Shown here piece after piece: positions 1 through 5,348 of a stretch of DNA of 5,348 nt. The position numbers were made by a program, and so were the translations under genes. Within the stretch, counting starts at the first letter, position 1, and every line of letters starts with the position of its first letter. The notes under the pieces were generated by a model that had not been told where the DNA came from, did not search any database, and saw only the letters and a list, made by a program, of their open reading frames with translations. Origin of the DNA: Sulfurimonas sp. (GTDB lineage Bacteria > Campylobacterota > Campylobacteria > Campylobacterales > Sulfurimonadaceae); NCBI GenBank assembly GCA_027056465.1, contig JALUKS010000031.1:1-5348 (forward strand), given 5' to 3'.

Positions 1-701
1 ATTATAGATTAACGCAAGAGGTTTATGAGGAGTATTATGTCCCTCATACAGATGTAGAAAATCTTAAACATGTGGTTTATGGACTTCCAGAGATGTTTAA
101 AGAGGAGCTAAAGAGTGCCAAACTTGTGGCAAACCCTGGCTGTTTTCCAACATCAGCGATACTCGGAATACTCCCTTTTCTCTCAAAGCGAATAGAGGGT
201 ACTCCTGTTATCATAGACGCAAAGACTGGTGTGAGTGGTGCAGGAAAAAAACTGAGTGAGGTGACACACTTTGTCAATGTAAATGATAATCTCTTTGCTT
301 ATAATCCTATGCTACACAGACATGCCCCAGAGATAGCACAGAAACTCAACATAGATTTTGATGATGTTACTTTTGTACCTCACTTAGTGCCTCTTACTCG
401 TGGGATGATAAGCTCTATCTATCTTCAAGTGAGTGATGATTTTGATGCAGAAGAGATGCTTCATGACTACTACAGAGATGAAAAAAATGTTCGTGTCAGT
501 GAAAACCCAGTAGATATGAAGAGTGTAGCAGGAACAAACTTCTGCGACATCTATGTTAAACGCAAGAAAAATATGCTCTTTATCTCAAGTGCTATAGATA
601 ACCTTATGCGTGGGGCTTCTTCACAAGCACTCGTAAACGCCAACCTTATGATGGGGCTTGATGAAAATATGGGGATTCCAAATATAGCTTATGTCCCCTA
701 G
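1..701 (+). CDS. argC: N-acetyl-gamma-glutamyl-phosphate reductase, 5' end missing
   Basis: ArgC catalyses the NADPH-dependent reduction of N-acetyl-glutamyl phosphate to the semialdehyde, the third step of arginine synthesis, in the cytosol. The frame is open from the window edge (first full codon at base 3), so the gene is truncated here and not in the genome; 232 residues are visible of a usual 330-350, and the missing part is the N-terminal NADP-binding fold. Visible family motifs are YRL near the edge, YGLPE (residues 26-30 of the fragment), NPGCFPT with the catalytic Cys47 (codon 141-143), SGAGKK from residue 78, HRHAPEI with the catalytic His region at 105-111, and PHLVPLTRGM at 126-135. 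The GTG at 72 is an internal Val codon, not a start: family-like sequence continues upstream of it. The stop lies inside the next gene. The identification is secure. Confidence 0.96.
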   Translation, partial: YRLTQEVYEEYYVPHTDVENLKHVVYGLPEMFKEELKSAKLVANPGCFPTSAILGILPFLSKRIEGTPVIIDAKTGVSGAGKKLSEVTHFVNVNDNLFAYNPMLHRHAPEIAQKLNIDFDDVTFVPHLVPLTRGMISSIYLQVSDDFDAEEMLHDYYRDEKNVRVSENPVDMKSVAGTNFCDIYVKRKKNMLFISSAIDNLMRGASSQALVNANLMMGLDENMGIPNIAYVP

Positions 702-1416
702 TTTTAGACTTCAAGAGGGCGCTCTTCTTTTGGGAGATGCCCACTACTCGCATATTCGACCACAGCTTCTACAACTCATAGAAGCTATAGCTTCAAAAAA
801 ACTTCAAATTCCACAGCTTATTTTAATGGGCGATATTTTAGATGCACTCTTTGGAAGTGTTACTTTTACGCTTCAAGAAAATAGAACTATCGTAATGCTT
901 ATTCAAAAGATTAGTCAAGAGATAGAAGTTATATATATTGAGGGTAATCATGATTTTAATCTCAAAAATATTTTTAAAGATGCAAGGGTGTTCTCAATAC
1001 AAGAACAACCTGTTATAGCAGAGTATGCTGGAAAGACTATTGCTTTAGCACATGGTGATTTTGATGGTCTCTTTTCTTACAAACTCTATACTACTATTGT
1101 TAGAAATAGATGGGTTCTCAAAGTATTAAATACTATTGACTCTAAAATTGGCAATAAAATAATCAAAAAAATAGATGTATACCTTGGTAAAAAAGATGAT
1201 TGTAAAGAGTTTATTAGCTTTAAAGAGTATATTATTTCTCGGAGGCTAGAAAAGTACAACTGTAACTATTTTATTGAGGGGCACTATCATCAAAACAAAA
1301 GCTACTTTTTTGAAAAATATTCTTATATAAATTTAGCAGCCTTTGCTTGCAATCAAAGATATTTTATAGTAAAATCTGCACAAGATAAAGTTCTTTTAGA
1401 AGAAAAGAGACTTTAA
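691..1416 (+). CDS. LpxH-like metallophosphoesterase (probable UDP-2,3-diacylglucosamine hydrolase)
   Basis: This 241-residue protein belongs to the calcineurin-like, two-metal phosphoesterases. The ligand motifs are seen in order: GDAH (Asp16, His18), GDILD (Asp48), GNHDF (Asn86), AHGD (His121) and GHYH (His198, His200). Spacing, overall length and a Lys-rich helical insert at about 125-190 between the last two motifs resemble LpxH, which cleaves UDP-2,3-diacylglucosamine to lipid X at the inner face of the inner membrane in lipid A synthesis. E. coli LpxH has Arg (GNRDF) where this protein has His87, so a different phosphoester substrate is possible; the superfamily call is much safer than the substrate. 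There is no signal peptide. The ATG at 691 is chosen because it precedes the first metal motif by 15 residues and no later ATG comes before that motif. It overlaps argC by 11 bases, and its ribosome site is weak (GGGG at 671-674), suggesting translational coupling. The second half is visibly more AT-rich than its neighbours. Confidence 0.8.
   Translation: MSPSFRLQEGALLLGDAHYSHIRPQLLQLIEAIASKKLQIPQLILMGDILDALFGSVTFTLQENRTIVMLIQKISQEIEVIYIEGNHDFNLKNIFKDARVFSIQEQPVIAEYAGKTIALAHGDFDGLFSYKLYTTIVRNRWVLKVLNTIDSKIGNKIIKKIDVYLGKKDDCKEFISFKEYIISRRLEKYNCNYFIEGHYHQNKSYFFEKYSYINLAAFACNQRYFIVKSAQDKVLLEEKRL
1343..1370 (+). promoter_or_regulatory. Weak candidate sigma-70-type promoter for cheV
   Basis: Inside the last codons of the phosphoesterase gene, TTGCTT (1343-1348) and TATAGT (1365-1370) are separated by 16 bases in a very AT-rich stretch. 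Transcription would begin near 1377, giving a leader of about 55 bases before the cheV ATG. AT-rich DNA of this kind produces such matches by chance, and no sigma-28-type element (TAAA with a downstream CGATA-like box) was seen there. It is offered only as the best match upstream of the chemotaxis genes. Confidence 0.2.
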
Positions 1417-1423
1417 AAGGGAG
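1417..1423 (+). promoter_or_regulatory. Shine-Dalgarno site of cheV
   Basis: AAGGGAG lies directly after the phosphoesterase stop codon and 7 bases before the ATG at 1431. It is a strong match to the 16S rRNA 3' end and fixes the cheV start against the internal Met13 codon. Confidence 0.75.
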
Positions 1424-1430
1424 TAAATAG

Positions 1431-2369
1431 ATGAATGACAATTCTCTAAAAGTTGGTTCCAATGAAATGGAACTTGTCGATTTTCGTATACTCAAACAAG
1501 AAGAAGATTCTGTTTATGAGGGTATATATGGTATAAATGTTTCTAAAGTAAAGGAAATTATTCGTATTCCTGAGTTGACTGATCTTCCTGGAACTCCAGA
1601 GTTTATTGAAGGAATTTTTGATCTTCGAGATATAGTGATTCCTGTTGTAAATCTTGCGAAATGGATGGGTATAGAAGAACCTGAAAATGCAAAAGATAAT
1701 GCTCGTATCATTATAACTGAGTTTAATAATGTACTTATTGGATTTGTTGTGCACGAAGCAAGACGTATTCGCCGTATCAGTTGGAGTGATATTGAACCTG
1801 CAACTTTTGTAAGTGGCTCAGGTTCTCTTGATTCAAGTAAGATAACAGGTGTCACAAAAATTGAGGGAGACAATGTTCTTCTTATCTTAGACTTAGAATC
1901 TGTGGTACAAGATTTAGGTCTCTATGAGCCAGATACAGACAATGTACCTCAAGAGATAGAGACATTTTCTGGTTTAGCACTTGTGCTTGATGATAGTTCA
2001 ACAGCAAGAAAAATAGTCAAAGAAGCTCTTATAAAGATGGGATTTAAGGTTGTTGAGGCAATAGATGGTAATGATGGACTGCAAAAGCTTAATGATCTTT
2101 ATGATACTTATGGAGAAAATCTAACAGAGACACTTAAGATTATTGTGAGTGATGTTGAAATGCCTCAAATGGATGGTTTCCATTTTGCAGCAAATGTAAA
2201 AGATGATGCTCGTTTTAGCACTATTCCTATCGTTTTTAACTCATCAATTAGTGATGATTTTAGTGAAGACAGAGGTATTGAGGCTGGAGGAGAGGCTTAC
2301 TTAGTGAAGTTTCAAGCAAGCTCATTTTATGATGAAGTAGCACGTGTTGTTCGTGCACATATGAAGTAG
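1431..2369 (+). CDS. cheV: Chemotaxis coupling protein CheV (CheW domain plus receiver domain)
   Basis: CheV couples chemoreceptors to CheA like CheW and is thought to tune signalling through phosphorylation of its receiver domain; it acts at the cytoplasmic face of polar receptor arrays. The 312 residues match the usual CheV length. Residues about 14-165 form the CheW domain, with YGINVSKVKEII (33-44), GIFDLRDIVIPVVNL (61-75) and the CheV-typical RIRRISWSDIEP (112-123). Residues about 180-312 form a receiver with the acidic pair Asp187-Asp188, phosphoacceptor Asp241 in SDVEMPQMDG, Ser271 at the Thr/Ser switch position and Lys293. All catalytic positions are kept, so it should accept phosphate from CheA. 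Lys293 is followed by Phe, not the Pro of CheY; from memory this is common in CheV. The gene is 14 bases after the phosphoesterase and 10 before cheA. Campylobacterota often have several CheV paralogs; the position beside cheA resembles H. pylori CheV3, but which paralog this is cannot be settled here. Confidence 0.95.
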   Translation: MNDNSLKVGSNEMELVDFRILKQEEDSVYEGIYGINVSKVKEIIRIPELTDLPGTPEFIEGIFDLRDIVIPVVNLAKWMGIEEPENAKDNARIIITEFNNVLIGFVVHEARRIRRISWSDIEPATFVSGSGSLDSSKITGVTKIEGDNVLLILDLESVVQDLGLYEPDTDNVPQEIETFSGLALVLDDSSTARKIVKEALIKMGFKVVEAIDGNDGLQKLNDLYDTYGENLTETLKIIVSDVEMPQMDGFHFAANVKDDARFSTIPIVFNSSISDDFSEDRGIEAGGEAYLVKFQASSFYDEVARVVRAHMK

Positions 2370-2373
2370 GAGT
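2368..2373 (+). promoter_or_regulatory. Shine-Dalgarno site of cheA, overlapping the cheV stop
   Basis: AGGAGT begins within the TAG stop of cheV (2367-2369) and ends 6 bases before the cheA ATG at 2380. A ribosome terminating on cheV would cover this site, which suits coupled translation of the two genes. Confidence 0.75.
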
Positions 2374-2379
2374 GTAAAT

Positions 2380-4797
2380 ATGGATGAATTTCAAGAGATA
2401 CTACAAGACTTTTTAGTTGAGTCATTTGAACTTGTAGAGAAATTAGATGAAGATTTGGTGGAGTTAGAAAATAACCCTGAAGATTTAGAATTATTAAATG
2501 GCATATTTAGAGTAGCCCACACGGTAAAAGGTGCATCTTCGTTTTTAAACTTTGATGTTTTAACACACCTTACACACCATATGGAAGATGTTCTCAACAA
2601 AGCCCGTCATGGTGATTTGATAATTACTCCTGATATTATGGATGTTGTTTTAGAGTCAATAGACCTAATGAAAGCACTTTTAGAGACTATTCGTGATACA
2701 AGTGCAGATGCTGGTATTGATGTAGCAGCATGTGTTTCTCGACTTGATAAAATATCAGGTGGAGATGGTGACGTTCCTTCACCAGTTGTAGAAGCAGTAG
2801 CTGCTCCAGTTGTCGAAGAAGTAGCGGTAGTTGAAGAAGCTCCCTCTGAGGCAGAGGATGAGATAGATTATGACAGTATGAGTCCTGATGATCTTGAGGC
2901 TGAGATAGAAAAACTACTTCAAGAACGCCAAAATGAAGATAAGGCAAAACGTGAGGCGAAGATAGCTGCTGGGGAAGAAGTTCTAGCTGCACCACCTGAG
3001 CCAGTAGAAGAAGGTGAAACAGAAAAACCAGCTCCTGAACCGACACCAAAACCAACTCCAGCTCCTGCACCAGTTGCTCCAAAAAAAGCACCTGTTAAAG
3101 CGACTCCTAAAAAAGAGGAGCCAAAAGCAGCAGCACCAGCGAAAAAAGCTCCTGCTGTAGTGGAACAGACAATTCGTGTAGATGTAAAAAGACTTGATCA
3201 CCTTATGAATCTAATAGGAGAGCTTGTTCTCGCAAAAAATAGACTTATTAAAATTAATGATGATGTTGAAGAGCGTTATGAGGGTGAAGAGTTCCTAGAA
3301 GAACTCAATCAAGTTGTAAGCATTGTTTCACTTGTAACAACTGACCTGCAGATAGCAGTTATGAAAACACGTATGCTTCCTATTGGTAAAGTTTTTAACA
3401 AATTCCCACGTATGATTCGTGACCTCTCTCGTGAGCTAAATAAGCAGATAGACCTTGTTCTTGATGGGGAAGATACTGAGCTTGATAAGTCTATTGTTGA
3501 AGAGATTGGTGATCCTCTTGTGCATATTATCCGTAACTCATGTGATCATGGTATCGAAGTGCCAGCTGATCGTGCTGCAGCTGGGAAAAAAGAGATGGGG
3601 ACTATTAATCTCAAAGCTTACAACGAAGGAAACCAAATCGTTATCCAAATTGATGATGATGGAAAAGGTTTAGATACTAATATGTTGAAAAACAAGTCTC
3701 TTGAAAAAGGTATTATCACTGAAAAAGAAGCAGATAATATGAGTGATAAAGAGGCTTTTGGACTGATCTTTAAGCCAGGTTTCTCAACTGCTGCTGCTGT
3801 TACAAGTGTAAGTGGTCGTGGTGTTGGTATGGATGTTGTAAAAACAAATATTGAAAAGCTTAATGGTATGATTGACATCGATTCAGAGATTGGTGTTGGT
3901 ACTTCTATGAAGCTAAAAATTCCTCTTACTCTTGCTATCATTCAAGCACTGCTTGTGGGTGTTCAAGAGGAGTACTATGCTATTCCACTCGCTTCTGTTT
4001 TAGAGACTGTACGTATCTCAAAAGATGAGATATATACGGTGGAGGGAAGAAGTGTTATGCGTTTACGTGATGAAGTTCTTTCTCTTGTACATATTGGAGA
4101 TATTTTTGAAGTAGAGCGTATCTTAGATGCAAGTGAGCATGCTTATGTTGTTGTGCTTGGTCTTGGTACTTCAAAGCTTGGGCTGATTGTAGATACCTTA
4201 GTTGGTCAAGAAGAGATTGTTATTAAGTCTCTTGGAGATTATCTTAAAGGTATTGAAGGTGTTGCTGGAGCTACTATCCGTGGTGATGGTGGTGTAACAC
4301 TCATCGTTGATGTTGTAGCACTTATGTCTATGGCTCGAGATGTTAAAGCATCACCTATGGGTGAAAGTGGTGGTGAGATAGCACAGAATCTAGAAAAAAC
4401 ATCTGCAAGTGACTACAAGGTTATGATAGTGGATGACTCGAAAACAGATAGAACTATTATGAGAAAAGCTCTTGAACCGATGGGTGTTACATTAGTAGAA
4501 GCTAGTGATGGACAAGAGGCTCTTAATATCTTAAAATCAGGTGAGCATAATTTTGATGCGATGCTTGTGGATATTGAGATGCCTAGAATGGATGGATATA
4601 CTCTAGCAACAGAGATTAAAAAGTATAATAAATACAAAAACTTACCTCTTATCGCAGTTACTTCAAGAACTGGTAAGTCAGATCGTATGCGTGGTGTTGA
4701 GTCTGGAATGGTTGAGTATATAACGAAGCCATACTCAGCAGATTATCTCTCAAGTGTAGTTCAGAGAAATGTAAACTTTAAAGCGGAGTTCCTATAA
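2380..4797 (+). CDS. cheA: Chemotaxis histidine kinase CheA with C-terminal receiver domain (CheAY type)
   Basis: CheA is the cytoplasmic kinase of the chemotaxis array; receptor signals set its autophosphorylation, and phosphate passes to receivers that control the flagellar motor. The 805 residues divide as follows. HPt/P1 is at about 1-125, with phosphoacceptor His47 in AHTVKGAS. A low-complexity Ala/Pro/Glu/Lys linker covers about 130-262, with no recognisable P2 (CheY-binding) domain and a charged, helix-like island at about 165-197. P3 dimerisation is at about 263-345 (LIGELVLAKNRL, 278-289). The P4 ATPase is at about 346-515: N box HIIRNSCDHG (382-391), G1 DDDGKG (425-430), F box FKPGFSTA (464-471), G2 GRGVGMD (479-485), G3 GVGTSMKLKIPL (505-516). 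The CheW-like P5 is at about 518-652. The receiver is at about 679-805 with Asp685-Asp686, Asp731 in VDIEMPRMDG, Thr761 and Lys783-Pro784. All active-site motifs are intact. The added receiver is the known Campylobacter/Helicobacter form and may act as a phosphate sink. The gene overlaps cheW by one base. Confidence 0.97.
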   Translation: MDEFQEILQDFLVESFELVEKLDEDLVELENNPEDLELLNGIFRVAHTVKGASSFLNFDVLTHLTHHMEDVLNKARHGDLIITPDIMDVVLESIDLMKALLETIRDTSADAGIDVAACVSRLDKISGGDGDVPSPVVEAVAAPVVEEVAVVEEAPSEAEDEIDYDSMSPDDLEAEIEKLLQERQNEDKAKREAKIAAGEEVLAAPPEPVEEGETEKPAPEPTPKPTPAPAPVAPKKAPVKATPKKEEPKAAAPAKKAPAVVEQTIRVDVKRLDHLMNLIGELVLAKNRLIKINDDVEERYEGEEFLEELNQVVSIVSLVTTDLQIAVMKTRMLPIGKVFNKFPRMIRDLSRELNKQIDLVLDGEDTELDKSIVEEIGDPLVHIIRNSCDHGIEVPADRAAAGKKEMGTINLKAYNEGNQIVIQIDDDGKGLDTNMLKNKSLEKGIITEKEADNMSDKEAFGLIFKPGFSTAAAVTSVSGRGVGMDVVKTNIEKLNGMIDIDSEIGVGTSMKLKIPLTLAIIQALLVGVQEEYYAIPLASVLETVRISKDEIYTVEGRSVMRLRDEVLSLVHIGDIFEVERILDASEHAYVVVLGLGTSKLGLIVDTLVGQEEIVIKSLGDYLKGIEGVAGATIRGDGGVTLIVDVVALMSMARDVKASPMGESGGEIAQNLEKTSASDYKVMIVDDSKTDRTIMRKALEPMGVTLVEASDGQEALNILKSGEHNFDAMLVDIEMPRMDGYTLATEIKKYNKYKNLPLIAVTSRTGKSDRMRGVESGMVEYITKPYSADYLSSVVQRNVNFKAEFL
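2767..3165 (+). repeat. Low-complexity Ala/Pro/Lys/Glu linker region within cheA
   Basis: This stretch encodes CheA residues about 130-262. Val/Glu/Ala-rich sequence comes first, then the charged island at 165-197, then dense PxP and KKAP-like units at 205-258. It is a flexible tether between the phosphotransfer domain and the kinase core. The repetition is degenerate and not a perfect tandem array. It also keeps antisense frames open, which are not genes. Confidence 0.75.
4785..4788 (+). promoter_or_regulatory. Shine-Dalgarno site of cheW inside the end of cheA
   Basis: GGAG lies 8 bases before the cheW ATG at 4797, inside the last codons of cheA. The stop and start share a base (TAATG, 4795-4799), so re-initiation by terminating ribosomes is likely and would hold the CheA and CheW amounts in proportion. 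Confidence 0.7.
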
Positions 4798-5291
4798 TGA
4801 GTGAAAAATTAAAACAAATTATTAACCAACAAAGTGATCAGCAAAATACAGACTTAACACAACTAGATGACGTCGTTCAACTCGTTGGGTTTGTGATAGG
4901 TGAGGAAGAATATGCTATTCCTATCCTCTCAATTCAAGAGATTATTAAACCATTTTCATGGACTCGTGTACCTCAGGTACCAGCATATGTACTAGGTGTA
5001 TTTAATCTCCGTGGTGCAGTTATCCCTCTTCTTGACCTGCGTTTAAAGTTTGGTCTTCCTAGTAAAAATCAGTCAGATGAGACTCGTTTTATCGTCATGC
5101 GTCATGGTGATGATGTGGCAGGTTTTGTGATAGATAGACTTACTATGGCTATCCGTCTTAAAAAAACAGATATTGGACCTGCACCTGATACTGTAAGTGG
5201 TGATGATACTATTATTGATGGTGTTGGAAAACAGCAGGATAAAATTATTACGATTCTCAAGGTAAACAAATTACTTGAGAGAGATTTTTAA
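4797..5291 (+). CDS. cheW: Chemotaxis coupling protein CheW
   Basis: CheW bridges chemoreceptor tips and the P5 domain of CheA in the membrane-associated signalling array and has no enzymatic activity. The 164 residues match the family length. After a Gln-rich, polar tail (residues 1-25, four QQ/NQ-type clusters) the domain begins with VQLVGFVIGEEEYAIPI (27-43). It continues with the motif GVFNLRGAVIPLLDLR (67-82), whose Arg72 corresponds to the conserved Arg of the coupling surface, and with the second subdomain FVIDRL near 110-116 and the DGVGK stretch near 142-146. There is no receiver domain, which separates it from CheV. It is the third CheW-like domain encoded in a row, after those of CheV and CheA. 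The ATG at 4797 overlaps the cheA stop and has a fitting ribosome site. In Campylobacter jejuni the same cheV-cheA-cheW order is known, with serB following; the frame that follows here does not look like serB. Confidence 0.95.
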   Translation: MSEKLKQIINQQSDQQNTDLTQLDDVVQLVGFVIGEEEYAIPILSIQEIIKPFSWTRVPQVPAYVLGVFNLRGAVIPLLDLRLKFGLPSKNQSDETRFIVMRHGDDVAGFVIDRLTMAIRLKKTDIGPAPDTVSGDDTIIDGVGKQQDKIITILKVNKLLERDF

Positions 5292-5300
5292 TATACTTTA

Positions 5301-5348
5301 ATGCAAACGACACTACTCTTTCACAAAGATGACACATATCTCTCTCTC
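5301..5348 (+). CDS. Possible start of an unidentified gene, cut by the window end
   Basis: An ATG 9 bases after the cheW stop opens a frame of 16 codons (MQTTLLFHKDDTYLSL) that remains open to the window edge. The position, strand and spacing fit the compact layout of the other genes. The nearest purine-rich sequence (GAGAGA, 5279-5284) is 16 bases upstream, too far for a good ribosome site. I do not recognise the product; the start does not show the DxDxT motif expected at the N terminus of SerB. It could equally be a chance open frame. Confidence 0.4.
   Translation, partial: MQTTLLFHKDDTYLSL

Noticed and set aside
72..701. A complete 209-residue gene starting with GTG at 72
   Set aside because: The same frame is open to the window edge and the upstream codons encode ArgC-like sequence (YRLTQEVYEEYY), so the GTG is an internal Val.
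2340..2356. Inverted repeat GCACG-7-CGTGC just before the cheV stop
   Set aside because: Only 5 base pairs, inside codons for a conserved C-terminal helix and without a following T-run, so neither a terminator nor a convincing regulatory hairpin.
2687..3091. Antisense open frame of 134 codons opposite the CheA linker
   Set aside because: It is a Leu/Gln-rich mirror of the low-complexity Ala/Pro/Glu linker, has no recognisable domain, and lies opposite a secure gene.
3455..3673. Second + strand frame of 72 codons inside cheA
   Set aside because: It is out of frame with the highly conserved CheA ATPase domain and shows no coding features of its own.
4968..4980. Near-perfect palindrome GTACCT-C-AGGTAC in cheW
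   Set aside because: It falls on codons for the conserved VPQVP segment and is isolated; a chance match is the simplest reading.
5292..5348. Possible terminator after cheW
   Set aside because: No stem-loop or T-run is visible; the sequence instead opens a new frame at 5301.

Overview
The window looks like chromosome of a free-living member of the Campylobacterota (Epsilonproteobacteria), in the range of Sulfurimonas, Sulfuricurvum or Arcobacter. The base composition is AT-rich, the genes are packed head to tail on one strand, and the chemotaxis genes run cheV-cheA-cheW with a receiver domain fused to the C terminus of CheA (CheAY type), which is the arrangement known from Campylobacter and, in reverse order, Helicobacter. 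An arginine-biosynthesis gene beside them argues against Helicobacter pylori, which lacks that pathway. The genus is an inference.

Layout, all on the + strand. 1-701 is the 3' two thirds of argC (N-acetyl-gamma-glutamyl-phosphate reductase), cut by the window edge. 691-1416 is a calcineurin-type metallophosphoesterase that overlaps argC by 11 bases and carries every metal-ligand motif of the LpxH family (UDP-2,3-diacylglucosamine hydrolase, lipid A pathway). 1431-2369 is cheV, a CheW domain fused to a receiver domain. 2380-4797 is cheA, a histidine kinase with HPt, dimerisation, ATPase and CheW-like domains plus a C-terminal receiver. 4797-5291 is cheW. At 5301 an open frame starts and runs off the window end; it is too short to identify. 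There is no gene-free stretch longer than about 15 bases between the confident genes.

How the genes work together. CheW and the CheW-like parts of CheV and CheA build the array that couples chemoreceptors to the kinase. CheA autophosphorylates on its N-terminal His47 and passes the phosphate to receivers: its own (Asp731), that of CheV (Asp241), and presumably a separate CheY encoded elsewhere. No cheY, cheR, cheB, cheZ or receptor gene is present here. Junctions of 14 and 10 bases and a one-base TAATG overlap, with good Shine-Dalgarno sequences in front of cheV, cheA and cheW, indicate one transcription unit for the three chemotaxis genes. Whether argC and the phosphoesterase are co-transcribed with them cannot be decided from sequence alone.

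I did not find a convincing undescribed system. The points most worth a second look are the CheA linker, which has no recognisable P2 domain but contains a charged helix-like island, the two intact receiver domains without a CheY gene nearby, and the identity of the LpxH-like enzyme.
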